Positions 17,776 to 28,342 of a stretch of 64,000 nucleotides of DNA are shown one piece after another (position 1 is the stretch's first letter; each line of letters starts with the position of its first letter). A program made the translations under genes and the position numbers. Below the pieces are notes generated by a model that saw only the letters and a list, made by a program, of their open reading frames with translations, ran no database searches and was not told the DNA's origin. Source of the stretch: Alphaproteobacteria bacterium (GTDB taxonomy: Bacteria > Pseudomonadota > Alphaproteobacteria > Micavibrionales > Micavibrionaceae); contig WGMJ01000014.1 in NCBI GenBank assembly GCA_016125135.1, forward strand, positions 1 to 64,000, in the 5' to 3' direction.

Positions 17776-18424
17776 TATTCAAAATTTTCTTCAAACCCGC
17801 CGGTCCGTGCCACTGAAGCAAATGTTGGAGCCTGCGCCGTCTGATACGCAGTTGCAGGAGATTTTGCAAATTGCCGCGCGTGTGCCTGACCATGGTCGCA
17901 TGTGCCCGTGGTATTTTATTATTATCAAAGGCGAACAGCGTGCCGAGCTTGGCCAGAAGCTGAAAGATATTTATATTGCGCAAAATCCGCAGGCTGAAGA
18001 TAAAGAAATTTCACTGGAGGAAGGCCGCTTCATGCGCGCACCGCTTTGCGTCGCAGTTGTAAGCCGTATAAAAAAGGGCAAGCACCCGCAATGGGAGCAG
18101 ATTTTATCGGCAGGGGCTGTTTGTATGAATTTATGCCATGCCGCAAATGCACATGGTTTTGCAACTAACTGGCTAACGGAATGGTGCGCCTATGACACGG
18201 AATTTAAAAAAGTGCTGGGGGTTGATGAACCCGACAATATTGCAGGATTTATTTATATCGGCACATCTGCCGAAAAACCCGCTGAACGTGAACGGCCGGA
18301 ACTTAATGAAATTTCGAGCGTTTGGAGTAATGGTGTAATCTTGGCAACGGGTGATAAATACGGAAATACGCTCGAAGAATGGCCAAAAACAGGATTTTCT
18401 ATTAAGAAAAATCCGTTAAAATAG
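17768..18424 (+). CDS. Nitroreductase family protein
   Basis: A 218-residue FMN-dependent nitroreductase-fold protein, YdjA-like in size. The N-terminal [11 protein letters not shown] (about 7-17) gives the phosphate-binding Arg-Arg-Ser of the FMN site; [16 protein letters not shown] (about 38-53) and the Gly-rich GFIYIGT (about 159-165) are also typical. These enzymes use NAD(P)H to reduce nitro or quinone-like compounds; the physiological substrate is not predictable. The ATG lies within the end of the deoxyribosyltransferase-like gene (ATGAGTGA overlap), so the two are translationally coupled. Confidence 0.88.
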   Translation: MSDIQNFLQTRRSVPLKQMLEPAPSDTQLQEILQIAARVPDHGRMCPWYFIIIKGEQRAELGQKLKDIYIAQNPQAEDKEISLEEGRFMRAPLCVAVVSRIKKGKHPQWEQILSAGAVCMNLCHAANAHGFATNWLTEWCAYDTEFKKVLGVDEPDNIAGFIYIGTSAEKPAERERPELNEISSVWSNGVILATGDKYGNTLEEWPKTGFSIKKNPLK

Positions 18425-18464
18425 AATTAGTTACAATAATTCAACCATTCATATATGTGCGGGA

Positions 18465-20108
18465 ATGGAAAAACTCCAGCAATTTTTCAGCTCTGATTTT
18501 ATGGCGCCGCACCGCTTCTGCTTTTCGTGGTTGCCGGAAATTTTATGGCTGCATGTAACAGCAGATCTGCTGATTGCAATTTCCTATTTCAGTATTCCGC
18601 TTGCGCTCTGGTATTTTGCGCGTAAACGCCCAGATATTCCCTTCAGCAAGGTTTTTATTCTTTTCGCCACCTTTATTACCTTGTGTGGCTTAACGCATAT
18701 ATTCGGAATTTTTGTACAATGGTATCCGTATTATGGCATAGAGGGTTTGCTGATGCTTGCAACTGGAATTGTATCAGCAGCAACGGCGTGGTTTGTGTGG
18801 AAGATCATGCCCGTGGCGCTCAAACTGCCCAGCCCGTCCGAATTGCAGAAAATGAACGCGCAACTAAGCGAGTCCTACGCAGAGGTCGAGCGTAAGGTCG
18901 AGGATCGCACATGGGAACTGGCGCGCGCGAATAAAGAATTACAGGAGGCACAGCAGCGGGCCGATATTGCCAACCGTGCAAAAAGCGAATTTCTAGCCAA
19001 TATGAGCCACGAAATCAGAACGCCGATGAATGTTGTGATCGGCCTTTCGAATATTCTGGCACGTAGCGAGCCACTAACAACAAAACAAAAAGAATTTATC
19101 GGGACATTACAAACGAGTGCTGATTCACTACTGGCGTTGATCAATGATTTGCTTGATATCGCTAAAATCGAAGCATCGGCAATCGAACTGCAGCATGTGC
19201 CCTTCAGTGTTAAGAAGCTGATAGACGAGACGATCGATATTATCAGTGTCCGTGCACACGAGAAGGGATTATCTTTCGAGAACATCAGCGAATGCAAATG
19301 TATCGAGAAGCGAGTGTTTTTAGGTGACCCGAACCGTCTAAGGCAAATAGTCCTGAATTTGTGTAGTAACGCTGTTAAATTTACTGAAAAAGGGGGTGTG
19401 ACCGTTACAACATCTTGCGCCGAACTGGGAGGCGGGTTTGAAAACATCACGATCACGGTAAAAGATACCGGCGTTGGTATTGCCGAAGACCAGATCGAAA
19501 AAATATTCGATAAATTCATTCAGGTTGATACATCGATTACGCGGAAATTCGGCGGGTCGGGCCTCGGGCTTTCAATTACCAAACACCTCACTGAACTCAT
19601 GGGTGGCAGTATTGAAGTGCGCAGCGAGTTTAGCAAAGGTACAGAATTTACAATCCATGTTCCTTTGCAAATTGCCGAAGCTTCTCTTATCCCTGAAACA
19701 TCGCACCATCTGCGCGGAGATGCGCCGCCACTCGAGCTGCCTGTCTTGCTCGTCGAGGATTACGAGCCAAACCGCATGGTGGCAACGAGCCTGTTCGAAG
19801 AATTCGGTTATAGCTGGGATATTGCCAGTAATGGCCGCGAGGCGGTTGATAAATATATGCACACACCTTACAGCATGGTGTTTATGGACTTACAGATGCC
19901 TGGCATGAACGGGCTTGAAGCTACGCGCCTGATTAGAATGTATGAAAAAGATAATCACCTCAAGCATACGCCGATCATCGGCATAACCGCACACGCTTTA
20001 ACGGGTGACCGCGAGCGCTGCCTAGCAGCCGGCATGGATGATTACCTCAGCAAACCCTACAGCGCGCAGGATTTAGAGCGTGTTATCCGGAAGGTTATAA
20101 AAGCTTAA
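18465..20108 (+). CDS. Hybrid histidine kinase with ethylene-receptor-type membrane sensor domain
   Basis: A 547-residue protein with three membrane helices (about 24-50, 59-80, 92-115), a coiled coil (about 125-170), a HisKA/HATPase_c kinase and a C-terminal receiver. The sensor matches the plant ETR1 ethylene-binding domain position by position with a constant offset of nine: D34, Y41, I44, P45, I71, C74 and H78 correspond to ETR1 D25, Y32, I35, P36, I62, C65 and H69. C74/H78 (LCGLTH) are the copper ligands in ETR1. Kinase: H182 in [11 protein letters not shown]-box near 298-303, DTGVGI near 334-339, GSGLGL near 364-369. Receiver: E431/D432, phosphoacceptor D475, K530. No separate response regulator is adjacent. 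Ethylene binding is inference. Confidence 0.9.
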   Translation: MEKLQQFFSSDFMAPHRFCFSWLPEILWLHVTADLLIAISYFSIPLALWYFARKRPDIPFSKVFILFATFITLCGLTHIFGIFVQWYPYYGIEGLLMLATGIVSAATAWFVWKIMPVALKLPSPSELQKMNAQLSESYAEVERKVEDRTWELARANKELQEAQQRADIANRAKSEFLANMSHEIRTPMNVVIGLSNILARSEPLTTKQKEFIGTLQTSADSLLALINDLLDIAKIEASAIELQHVPFSVKKLIDETIDIISVRAHEKGLSFENISECKCIEKRVFLGDPNRLRQIVLNLCSNAVKFTEKGGVTVTTSCAELGGGFENITITVKDTGVGIAEDQIEKIFDKFIQVDTSITRKFGGSGLGLSITKHLTELMGGSIEVRSEFSKGTEFTIHVPLQIAEASLIPETSHHLRGDAPPLELPVLLVEDYEPNRMVATSLFEEFGYSWDIASNGREAVDKYMHTPYSMVFMDLQMPGMNGLEATRLIRMYEKDNHLKHTPIIGITAHALTGDRERCLAAGMDDYLSKPYSAQDLERVIRKVIKA

Positions 20109-21700
20109 GCTGCTTGTTTATTCACAAAATCGCCGCGCAGGCCGGATTCAATAAGCGCGATTGATTTATCAATGCCGTAAAGCGCAACGAAAGAACCAAA
20201 GCGCGGGCCTTGTGACTGGCCGATCAGCACCTCATAGATTGCCTGAAACCAGCTACGCAGTTCTTCTTTCGGGTAGCCATTTTCTTTACCAGCCGAAAAA
20301 ACTTCCGTTTGAATTGTTTCATTATCGGCATTTTTCGGTAGTGCTTTCAGTTTAGTAACCAAAGCAGTCAGGGCTGCGCGCTCACGATCATCTGCTGCGC
20401 GGTATTTCTTGGTTGGTAGTACAAAATTCTCGTAATAGCGCACGGCAAAACCAACCAACTGGTCAAGGAAGGGTGAATTTTCAGGTGTGGCATCGGGCTT
20501 ATAAAGCTTGATAAAGCCCCACATTGTCTCCTTGCTGTGTGCGTTTGATGCGCTGGCAAGGTTTAACAGCAGTGCAAAGTTTACAGGTGTGTGCTTGTCA
20601 TTCGGTAACGTACCGTTATGAATGTACCAAGCGGGGTTATTCAGTTTAGCGGCATCATCTTCTGTAGGGAGCTTTTCAATGGCCGCTATATATTCATCAA
20701 CCGCCTTCGGGATGACATCGAAATAAAGTTTTTTACCCGCTGTCGGGCGCTGGAACAGATAATAAGCCAAGCTTTCTGCAGGGGCGTAATGCAGCCATTC
20801 TTCCATCGTAAGTCCATTGCCTTTTGATTTGGAAATTTTCTCGCCTTTTTCATCAAGGAAAAGTTCGTAATGGAAACCTTCCGGCGGTGTGCCGCCCAGA
20901 ACGCGGACGATTTGTTTTGCAACATCGGCGCTGGAGCGTAAATCCGTCCCCGCCATTTCATAATCAACATCAAGCGCAACCCAGCGCAAGGCCCAGTCAG
21001 GCCGCCACTGCATTTTTACGTTGCCATCAGTCACTGGCAGTTCTGTCAGTGTGCCATCTTCATCTTCAAAAACAATTGTGCCGCTCTCGGGCTTTACCTC
21101 TTTTAAAGGTACTTGCAATACACGGCCCGATTTTGGCGATACAGGCAAAAACGGCGAGTAGGTGGCTTTACGCTCTTCGCCCAGCAATGGTAGAACGCAT
21201 TTTGTAACCTTGTCATAGTTTTGGAGCATCTTCAGTAGCGTGTCATTAAAGCGTCCTGATTTATAACACTCTGTTGAAGAGAGAAATTCATATTCGAAAC
21301 CGAATGAATCAAGAAACTCGCGTAGCTTGGCATTATTATGGTGCGCGAAGCTTTCATATTTGCCGTACGGGTCGGGGATGCTTGTCAGCGCCTTGCCCAT
21401 ATTCTCTTCCAGAATTTGCGGGTTCGGAACGTTTGAAGGCACTTTGCGCAAACCGTCCATGTCATCCGAGAAGGCAATAATTTTTGACGGGATATCGGAA
21501 ATCTGGCGGAAGGCCAACTGCACCATCGATGTGCGGCATACTTCGCCAAACGTGCCAATGTGCGGCAAGCCTGACGGGCCATAGCCTGTCTCGAATACAA
21601 CATAGCCTTTCTTGGGTGGAGTCTTTGTGACACGTGCCAATACTTTTTTGGCTTCTTCAAAGGCCCAGGTTCTGCAAGCTAAAGCGGTTTCGCGGTTCAT
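20105..21700 (-). CDS. lysS: Lysyl-tRNA synthetase, class I
   Basis: A 531-residue class I LysRS, the archaeal/alphaproteobacterial type that replaces the class II enzyme of most bacteria. The nucleotide-binding signatures are the HIGH-type motif in [13 protein letters not shown] (about 43-55) and the KMSKS-type KISKSKGNG (about 289-297). The C-terminal helical part recognises the tRNA anticodon. The start is the ATG at 21700, followed by [16 protein letters not shown]. Its stop overlaps that of the hybrid kinase gene by four bases (TTAA). It is divergent from the DinG-type helicase across 73 bp. Confidence 0.95.
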   Translation of the reverse strand: MNRETALACRTWAFEEAKKVLARVTKTPPKKGYVVFETGYGPSGLPHIGTFGEVCRTSMVQLAFRQISDIPSKIIAFSDDMDGLRKVPSNVPNPQILEENMGKALTSIPDPYGKYESFAHHNNAKLREFLDSFGFEYEFLSSTECYKSGRFNDTLLKMLQNYDKVTKCVLPLLGEERKATYSPFLPVSPKSGRVLQVPLKEVKPESGTIVFEDEDGTLTELPVTDGNVKMQWRPDWALRWVALDVDYEMAGTDLRSSADVAKQIVRVLGGTPPEGFHYELFLDEKGEKISKSKGNGLTMEEWLHYAPAESLAYYLFQRPTAGKKLYFDVIPKAVDEYIAAIEKLPTEDDAAKLNNPAWYIHNGTLPNDKHTPVNFALLLNLASASNAHSKETMWGFIKLYKPDATPENSPFLDQLVGFAVRYYENFVLPTKKYRAADDRERAALTALVTKLKALPKNADNETIQTEVFSAGKENGYPKEELRSWFQAIYEVLIGQSQGPRFGSFVALYGIDKSIALIESGLRGDFVNKQAA

Positions 21701-21773
21701 TTATCCCTCATTAATGAGGCAATATAACCTCGGAAAACGCGACAGGGCAAAGGAAATCTGCTAAAAATGCCCA

Positions 21774-24512
21774 ATGAATTCGCCCTTTCCAGCACAGCAG
21801 AGCGTAAATATCCCCGCAATTGATGCGGTGGCGCTTGTGCGCGGGGCGGCGGTCGTGCTGACACCACAAGGCGAGATTATGAGCGTTACGGCTGAAACAG
21901 CCGCGCTGCGCCTTCATAAAAAGCCTGTGCTTGTGTGCCATGCGCCGTATGTATCGCAACGCCTCGGGCTCGAGATCGGTACGGCGTTTGATGTGCTCGA
22001 GCTTTATGCGTTTATCCATCCGTCACGTTTTACAGTCCCGACTATTCAAGGTGTTTGCAAAGCGTTAGCGCTTGTGGTGGGCAGCGATGCCGATGATCTG
22101 CCCATGGCCTTGCAGGATATCACAACAAAGCTTTTAACTGATTTTGCAAACCTGCCACAGAAAGAGCGTGAGCAGGCTTTGAAGATGGCAGCTGTCATGG
22201 AGCAGGTCTGGCCATGGACGCAATTTTTGTTTGGTGCATGCGGCGAGAAATATAATGCCGATGATAAACCGCGCGCGCCGGACTATTTCAATGTATGGCA
22301 TGATTTGAAGGAATGGAGCGAAACCATACCCCATAGTGATGCATCGTATTTGCCCGTTACAGGCGATGAAGCGCGGGCGCAACTGCAAACATTGCTTTCA
22401 CGCAAAGGGCAGGCCGAAGCCCGCCAGCCACAGGTTGATTACGCAACAGCTATGACAGGCATGTTTGCGCCCAAGCAGGATGAAGGCCATCCGTCTTTTA
22501 TACTGGCAGAAGCGGGTACAGGCGTTGGTAAAACATTGGGGTATTTATCACCCGCAAGCGTTTATGCTGAGAAGAACGACGCCTCTGTTACAATTTCAAC
22601 CTACACAAAAAACCTGCAAAGGCAGATCGGGCAGGAACTCAAAACGCTCTACCCGGATGAAGCAGAATATAAAAGCAAGGCCGCTATCCGTAAGGGGCGC
22701 GAGAATTATTTATGCCTGTTGAACTTTGCCGAGGAAATTACACGCGGTGACCTTGTAAATTCTTATCAGGAATTGGTCGCGGCAGGTATTATGGCGCGCT
22801 GGATATTAAAGACTGAAAGCGGCGATTTAACAGGTGATGATTTCCCCGGCTGGCTTACAGGGTTATTGGGGCATTCCTTAACGCGTGCGCTTGCAGATAA
22901 AAAGGGTGAATGTATCTACGGGGCATGCCCGCATTACTCCCGTTGCTTTAGCGAGAAATCTGTCCGCAAGGCCGAGAATGCACGAATTGTTGTTGCGAAC
23001 CACGCGCTTGTCATGATTCAGGCTGCCCTTGCTGATGAGGATGATCTCACAACAAAGCATTTTATTTTCGATGAAGGGCATCATTTATTCGAAGCGGCGG
23101 ATAATGCCTTTGCCGCGCATTTAAGTGCATGGGAAATGGCAGAGCTGCGTCGCTGGCTGCTCGGCGCTGAAGGTGGTCGCAAACGCCGCGCGCGCGGACT
23201 TTCCAAGAAACTGGAAGGCTTTACCGAAAGCAGCGAGAAGCTGAACAGGATTTTATCGGAACTGCGCATGGCGGCACAGAAATTACCATCACAGGACTGG
23301 CAGGCGCATTTACGTGCTAAAAACCCGCAAAACAAGGCCGAAGAATTTTTACAAAAAATATCGCAGCAGGTCTGGGCGCGTGAAAACGGGAAAGATACAA
23401 GCTATTCGCTTGAAACACCTGTCCACCCGATGGTGGAAGGGCTGTTTGATATCGCGCAGCAATTACGGGCTGATTTCCTCGCTATCCAGAAGCCTATGAA
23501 TGAGCTGACAGGTGCGCTGCAAAATATGCTGTCTGACCCCGAGAAAGAATGGAGCAAGGAAGACAGGCAGCGCTTGCAATCGGTGCTCACTAGTATCAGG
23601 CGGCGATCGTCATCACAAATGGCAGCATGGATTGAGTTTCTTGACCATATTATGAAGGGTATTACACCACCTGAATTTGTTGACTGGTTTGAAATGTCAC
23701 GCGAGGAAGGGCGCATTATTGATGTCGGCGCTTTCCGCCACTGGGTTGACCCGCTGCAAGGCTTCGCTGCTGTGATGCGCCATAAAGCCCACGGCGTGGG
23801 GATAACTTCAGCGAGTTTACGTGACGAGAAGGATTGGTTGTCTGCGTTCAGGAGAACAGGCGCAACTTATTTCTCGGCGGCGCCTTCTGTATTCGCTGCG
23901 CAGTCACCTTTCAACTATGTTGAAAATTCCAAAGTGCTCATTGTTACCGATGTGCCGCGTGATGATGTGGCGCAACGCGCCAGCGCTTACCAGCAGCTTT
24001 TTGAAGCGTCCAAGGGCGGGGCGCTTGGCGTGTTTACTTCTATCCAGCGTTTACGCGGCGTTTGCGATGAAATGCGCGAGCGGCTGGAAGGCGAAGACCT
24101 CACACTTTATGCCCAGCATGTAGACCCGATTGATAATGGCACGCTTATTGACATGTTCCGCGCTGATCAGCATGCGTGCTTGCTCGGCACAGATGCCGTG
24201 CGTGACGGTGTTGATGTGCCGGGAGATTCATTGCGTTTGCTGGTGTTTGACCGCGTGCCATGGCCGCGTGCAACCATTCTGCATAAGGCACGGAGTAACC
24301 TGTTCGGCCGTGATGCCTATAATGAAATGCTGACACGTTTGAAGCTCAAACAGGCTTTCGGCCGTCTGATACGCAAAGATACTGATCGCGGAATCTTTGT
24401 GATGCTAGAGCAGCAAATGCCCTCGCGCCTGCTGACGGCTTTTCCTGAGGGTGTAGAAGTGAAGCGTTGCGGGTTAAGCGAAGCGGTTCAGGAAATTAAG
24501 GGGTTCTTTTAA
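21774..24512 (+). CDS. DinG/XPD-type ATP-dependent DNA helicase
   Basis: A 912-residue superfamily 2 helicase of the Rad3/XPD/DinG group, which unwinds damaged or R-loop DNA 5'-3'. Walker A AEAGTGVGKT lies near residues 244-253 and the DEAH box appears as DEGHH near 432-436. Four cysteines around residues 313, 380, 384 and 390 (the last three in CIYGACPHYSRC) fit the iron-sulfur cluster site of XPD/DinG. The C-terminal motif VI region contains KQAFGRLIR. The first roughly 220 residues are an extra domain without recognisable exonuclease motifs, seen in alphaproteobacterial members. Its stop abuts the stop of the opposite orphan gene. Confidence 0.9.
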   Translation: MNSPFPAQQSVNIPAIDAVALVRGAAVVLTPQGEIMSVTAETAALRLHKKPVLVCHAPYVSQRLGLEIGTAFDVLELYAFIHPSRFTVPTIQGVCKALALVVGSDADDLPMALQDITTKLLTDFANLPQKEREQALKMAAVMEQVWPWTQFLFGACGEKYNADDKPRAPDYFNVWHDLKEWSETIPHSDASYLPVTGDEARAQLQTLLSRKGQAEARQPQVDYATAMTGMFAPKQDEGHPSFILAEAGTGVGKTLGYLSPASVYAEKNDASVTISTYTKNLQRQIGQELKTLYPDEAEYKSKAAIRKGRENYLCLLNFAEEITRGDLVNSYQELVAAGIMARWILKTESGDLTGDDFPGWLTGLLGHSLTRALADKKGECIYGACPHYSRCFSEKSVRKAENARIVVANHALVMIQAALADEDDLTTKHFIFDEGHHLFEAADNAFAAHLSAWEMAELRRWLLGAEGGRKRRARGLSKKLEGFTESSEKLNRILSELRMAAQKLPSQDWQAHLRAKNPQNKAEEFLQKISQQVWARENGKDTSYSLETPVHPMVEGLFDIAQQLRADFLAIQKPMNELTGALQNMLSDPEKEWSKEDRQRLQSVLTSIRRRSSSQMAAWIEFLDHIMKGITPPEFVDWFEMSREEGRIIDVGAFRHWVDPLQGFAAVMRHKAHGVGITSASLRDEKDWLSAFRRTGATYFSAAPSVFAAQSPFNYVENSKVLIVTDVPRDDVAQRASAYQQLFEASKGGALGVFTSIQRLRGVCDEMRERLEGEDLTLYAQHVDPIDNGTLIDMFRADQHACLLGTDAVRDGVDVPGDSLRLLVFDRVPWPRATILHKARSNLFGRDAYNEMLTRLKLKQAFGRLIRKDTDRGIFVMLEQQMPSRLLTAFPEGVEVKRCGLSEAVQEIKGFF

Positions 24513-25331
24513 TTATTTAACTTTCAGATCATGTGCTGAGGCAACAATAATCTTTGGTCTGAAGAAGGTATCAACACCGGCAACAACACCAACAATCTTC
24601 TTCACGGCTCTTTGACCATCTCCAGAGCGGACTTTTGTGTAGACCATGCGTCCGGCAAGATCGAGGTTGCCGAGCTGTGAGTAAAGAGGGTCTGTATGGC
24701 GCACTGTTGCATAGCTGCCTTCTTCATACTGCTGTCCGTTAATCGTTACGTCGCCGGCATAGTGATTGAAGTCAAATTCTTTATCAGGAAAGCCTTCTAT
24801 AGAAACTTTTTCGACACCAAATGGGTGAGCCAGTTTTTTACCGTTCAGGCCCTCGGGATTAAAAACATCTTTTAACGCTTCTACAATGTGTTTGGGGGGC
24901 GGATTTATAAAAGCATCGGCCGGAGCAAGGTATGTAAGATGGTTCCCGTCTGAATCGACGCCCGATGCAATAGGAATACCCACAACGCCGCCATCAGTTG
25001 TGCATACAAGTTTAGGATTTTTACCTCTGTAATCCTCCGGTAGAAAAGGCTTTGTGCTATCATCTGCGTTTTCTACACCTATAAGCTCACAATATCTGTA
25101 TTGTTCGAGTCCTTTGATATGAACAGCGCCACCTTTCGAGATGATTCTTCCACGTGTGACTCTTTCGGGGTTTTCATGGTCTTCAAGAACTAGCGCGTCT
25201 TCGAAGCTTACGAAGCGCTCGCCTCCCTTGGGGTGATAAGCCAGAACTTCACGTCCCTCTAGAACCTTGGGGTCAAAGCTGGAATTAACCGCGTGTATTG
25301 AATGCAAAGAACGCCTGTGCTGTTGTGCCAT
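24513..25331 (-). CDS. Uncharacterised protein, no recognised domain
   Basis: A 272-residue soluble protein. A GTG at 25340 is in frame, but the ATG at 25331 fits better with the GGGTGG ribosome binding site and is used. There is no signal peptide, membrane segment or motif I recognise. The composition suggests a mainly beta fold: many short Gly/Asp turns such as TTDGGVVGIPIASGVDSDGN (about 111-130) and VDTFFRPKIIVASAHDLKVK at the end. A sigma-70-like promoter (TTGACA, 17 bp, TTTACT) lies just upstream, so it is probably transcribed alone. Its 3' end abuts the helicase gene. Confidence 0.65.
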   Translation of the reverse strand: MAQQHRRSLHSIHAVNSSFDPKVLEGREVLAYHPKGGERFVSFEDALVLEDHENPERVTRGRIISKGGAVHIKGLEQYRYCELIGVENADDSTKPFLPEDYRGKNPKLVCTTDGGVVGIPIASGVDSDGNHLTYLAPADAFINPPPKHIVEALKDVFNPEGLNGKKLAHPFGVEKVSIEGFPDKEFDFNHYAGDVTINGQQYEEGSYATVRHTDPLYSQLGNLDLAGRMVYTKVRSGDGQRAVKKIVGVVAGVDTFFRPKIIVASAHDLKVK

Positions 25332-25364
25332 TTGTACCACCCGTTTTTATTTAATTATCGGCAG

Positions 25365-25393
25365 AGTAAAGCCGATTTAAAAATTTATGTCAA
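25365..25393 (-). promoter_or_regulatory. Sigma-70-type promoter of the orphan gene at 24513-25331
   Basis: On the minus strand a consensus -35 TTGACA (25393-25388) is followed after 17 bp by TTTACT (25370-25365; four of six bases of TATAAT). The predicted start point near 25358 leaves a leader of about 27 nt containing the GGGTGG ribosome binding site. Confidence 0.5.
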
Positions 25394-25456
25394 CAATTTA
25401 GATGCGGCTGATGGCAAGCTGGCGCTATATCAAATATTTGATTTTATTGTATAATT

Positions 25457-26551
25457 TTATCTTACGGCTTCAAAACTAATACGTGGGTCAACGAGTACAT
25501 AGACGATATCGCGCACAAGGGTCATGACAAGGCCAATAAGCCCGTAAAGGTAGAGCGTACCAAGCACGACAGGGTAATCGCGGTTGATTATCGACTCGTA
25601 ACCGAGTAGCCCTAAGCCATCGAGCGAGAAAATCACTTCAATTAGCAGCGCGCCTGTAAAGAAAATCGAGATAAAGGCCGAGGGGAAGCCGGCAATTACA
25701 ATCAGCATGGCGTTGCGGAACACGTGGCCATAAAGCACGCGGTTCTCTGTTAGGCCTTTTGCGCGGGCCGTTAGCACATATTGCTTATTTATTTCATCCA
25801 GGAACGAGTTTTTGGTCAGCATAGTCAGAGACGCAAAGCCGCTGATAACAAGCGCAAGCGTTGGCAACACAATATGCCAGAAATAATCACCAACCTGTTG
25901 GAAGAAATTCATTTCCGCGAAATTGTCAGACGTCAGGCCGCGGAGCGGGAACCAGTCAAAATAGCGGCCACCTGCGAAGAGGATAATAAGAAGGATCGCG
26001 AACATAAAAGACGGGATCGCATAGCCAATAAAAATGGCGGCGGATGTCCAGACATCAAAAGCCTGCCCGTCTTTCACGGCTTTTTTAATGCCAAGCGGAA
26101 TAGAGATGAGGTAAATAAGCAGCGTTGACCAGAGGCCAAGCGAAATAGAGACGGGCATTTTTTCGAGGATGAGGTCAGTCACCGCAACATCGCGGTAATA
26201 GCTTTCGCCCAAATCAAACGAAAGATAATTTTTCAGCATAATAAAGAAGCGCTCATGCGCGGGTTTGTCGAACCCGTACATCTTCTCAAGCTCCTTGATG
26301 AATTCGGGGTCAAGCCCCTGCGCACCGCGGTAGCTGCTATCAACTGAAAGGGATGTTGTGGGCGCACCTGCATCGGCCCCTGCGCCACTGAATTGCCCTG
26401 TGGCTTCAGTGCCATGGCCCTGTAGCATGGCGATCATACGCTCCACCGGCCCGCCGGGCACGAACTGGATAATCACAAAACTCACCAGCAAAATACCGAG
26501 CAAAGTCGGGATCATCAGCAACAGGCGTTTCAGGATATATTGGAGTAGCAT
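25457..26551 (-). CDS. yejB: Oligopeptide-type ABC transporter permease YejB
   Basis: A 364-residue inner-membrane permease of the binding-protein-dependent family, matching YejB, which with YejE, YejF and the binding protein YejA imports peptides in other proteobacteria. Seen: N-terminal anchor [19 protein letters not shown], the VPGGPVERM stretch after it, a periplasmic insert (about 45-110), and five further membrane helices with the cytosolic EAA-type loop around LTARAKGL (about 261-268). yejE and yejF are not in the window, and yejA is 4.3 kb away on the other strand. Only 20 bp separate this gene from fliJ, so it may be read from the fliI transcript. Confidence 0.88.
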   Translation of the reverse strand: MLLQYILKRLLLMIPTLLGILLVSFVIIQFVPGGPVERMIAMLQGHGTEATGQFSGAGADAGAPTTSLSVDSSYRGAQGLDPEFIKELEKMYGFDKPAHERFFIMLKNYLSFDLGESYYRDVAVTDLILEKMPVSISLGLWSTLLIYLISIPLGIKKAVKDGQAFDVWTSAAIFIGYAIPSFMFAILLIILFAGGRYFDWFPLRGLTSDNFAEMNFFQQVGDYFWHIVLPTLALVISGFASLTMLTKNSFLDEINKQYVLTARAKGLTENRVLYGHVFRNAMLIVIAGFPSAFISIFFTGALLIEVIFSLDGLGLLGYESIINRDYPVVLGTLYLYGLIGLVMTLVRDIVYVLVDPRISFEAVR

Positions 26552-26571
26552 GGGGCCTAGTCTAGCCTAGT

Positions 26572-27009
26572 TTATTCGCTCTCGCCAGACTGTAATTCAG
26601 CCGTATAACGCTGCAAAGTCTGCTCGTCCTGAATGTCGGCTTCTTTTTTCAATATCTCTTTGCGCTCTTCTTCCTCGCGGCGTTCGTGGATAATTTCCAC
26701 CTTTTTCATTTCACTGAAAGCTTCGCGTACTTCGTCTTGCGCTAAGGCAATACGTGTGTTGAGGAGCTTCTGGCCTTTCTCGATATTTTCAATACGCTCG
26801 CGCACATCCTTGGCGTAACGCATATAATAATTCACGGTTTCTGGCTCGCCGCTCTCTTGCGCGATCTGGTACTCTTTTTCAAGGGATGTTTCCAGTTTTT
26901 GTTTTTCTTCTTCCAGCCGTTCATAATCGCGGAACAGGTTCGAGAGGATTTTCTGCTTTTCATCTACGCGGTGTTTGCGCAGGCGGATGAGGGGTTCAAG
27001 CTCCGCCAT
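26572..27009 (-). CDS. fliJ: Flagellar export protein FliJ
   Basis: A 145-residue protein, almost entirely charged coiled coil (about residues 10-125, rich in Glu, Lys and Arg), with the FliJ pattern LEPLIRLRKHRVDEKQK at the start. FliJ is the central stalk of the FliI ATPase ring and a chaperone-escort component of the flagellar export gate. Assignment rests on its position directly after fliI (14 bp overlap), size and coiled-coil content, since FliJ sequences are poorly conserved. Confidence 0.8.
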   Translation of the reverse strand: MAELEPLIRLRKHRVDEKQKILSNLFRDYERLEEEKQKLETSLEKEYQIAQESGEPETVNYYMRYAKDVRERIENIEKGQKLLNTRIALAQDEVREAFSEMKKVEIIHERREEEERKEILKKEADIQDEQTLQRYTAELQSGESE

Positions 27010-28336
27010 ATGGCATACCTATGATTTCGGCAAGGCGGGCAAAGCTTTCATCAATTGTGCTGTGTTCTTCCTTCTGCTGGCGTAGGAACTCTTCCACAAG
27101 CGGGTATATTTTAATGGCTTCATCGACCAGCGGGTCAGAGCCACGGCGGTAAGCGCCTAAACGAATAAGCTCGGCCATATCTTCGTAAGTTGAAATAAGT
27201 TGTTTCGCGCGGCGGACAACATCATTCTGCTCTTGCGTAAAGGCGCGTGGTAGCGAACGTGAAACGGATTTAAGCACGTTAATAGCAGGGTAGCGCCCGC
27301 GGTCGGCAATTTCACGCTCCATCACAATATGCCCGTCAACAATACCGCGCACGGCGTCGGCAATCGGTTCGTTCATGTCATCGCCTTCAACGAGGACAGA
27401 GAAAATACCCGTAATATCACCTTCACCCGGGTTGCCGGGGCCTGCACGTTCAAGTAGCCGCGCAAGTTCACCAAAGGTGGTAGGCGGGTAACCTTTTGAT
27501 GTCGGGGGTTCGCCGGCAGATAAACCAATCTCGCGCTGTGCCATCGCAAAACGTGTAAGCGAGTCGATCATGCACAGCACTTGTTTACCTTGCTGGCGGA
27601 AATATTCAGCAACTGACAAAGTCACGTAAGCTGCTTGGCGGCGGATAAGGGCTGACTCATCACCAGTGGCCACAATCACAACTGATTTTTTCAAGCCTTC
27701 TTCACCCAGATCATCTTCCAAAAATTCCTGGACCTCACGACCACGTTCACCCACAAGGCCTATAACGGCAACATCGGCAGCGGTGTACCGCGCCATCATT
27801 GAAAGCAAAACGGATTTACCAACGCCCGAACCTGCAAAGATACCCATACGTTGTCCTTCAACAATTGAAAGGAATGTATTGATTGCGCGCACACCAAGAT
27901 CAAGCTTCGGCCCCATACGTTTACGTGTTTGTGCAGGTGGTGGCGGGTTCTTTAGTAGAATAGGGTGGCCGCCATGTGGTAGCGGGCCCTTACCGTCAAT
28001 CGGTTCACCAAGCCCGTTGATGATACGGCCAAGCCAGCGATCATCCGGCATAATCATTGGTTTCGCCTGATGCAGAATTGCTTTGCAGCCAAGGCCAATA
28101 CCTTCAAGTGTGCCGAAGGGCAGAAGAAGCGCGCGCTCATCACGGAAGCCAACAACTTCGGCCTGCACGTTTTTGCCTGCTTGTGTTTGCAGTGTTACAC
28201 GTGAGCCCACAGCAAGATCAGCGCCGAATCCGGCGATTTCAACCAGAAGTCCAAGGACCTTAGTCACTTTTCCATAAACTTCAGATTCGGGTGTTTGAGA
28301 GGCGGCTGCAAGAGCCTTCTCGGCGAGGCGATCCAT
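26996..28336 (-). CDS. fliI: Flagellum-specific ATPase FliI
   Basis: A 446-residue F1-beta-like ATPase that energises flagellar type III export. Walker A is GIFAGSGVGKSVLL (about 165-178); DSLTRFAMAQREI (about 258-270) and the GYPPTTF segment are also typical of FliI. The ATG at 28336 is the only Met start. A TATAAT box lies six bases upstream of it with TTTACA 17 bp further up, which would place the transcription start on the ATG itself. An alternative GTG 23 codons in would lose part of the N-terminal beta barrel. It is divergent from ctrA. Confidence 0.95.
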   Translation of the reverse strand: MDRLAEKALAAASQTPESEVYGKVTKVLGLLVEIAGFGADLAVGSRVTLQTQAGKNVQAEVVGFRDERALLLPFGTLEGIGLGCKAILHQAKPMIMPDDRWLGRIINGLGEPIDGKGPLPHGGHPILLKNPPPPAQTRKRMGPKLDLGVRAINTFLSIVEGQRMGIFAGSGVGKSVLLSMMARYTAADVAVIGLVGERGREVQEFLEDDLGEEGLKKSVVIVATGDESALIRRQAAYVTLSVAEYFRQQGKQVLCMIDSLTRFAMAQREIGLSAGEPPTSKGYPPTTFGELARLLERAGPGNPGEGDITGIFSVLVEGDDMNEPIADAVRGIVDGHIVMEREIADRGRYPAINVLKSVSRSLPRAFTQEQNDVVRRAKQLISTYEDMAELIRLGAYRRGSDPLVDEAIKIYPLVEEFLRQQKEEHSTIDESFARLAEIIGMPYGGA

Positions 28337-28342
28337 CCTTCT

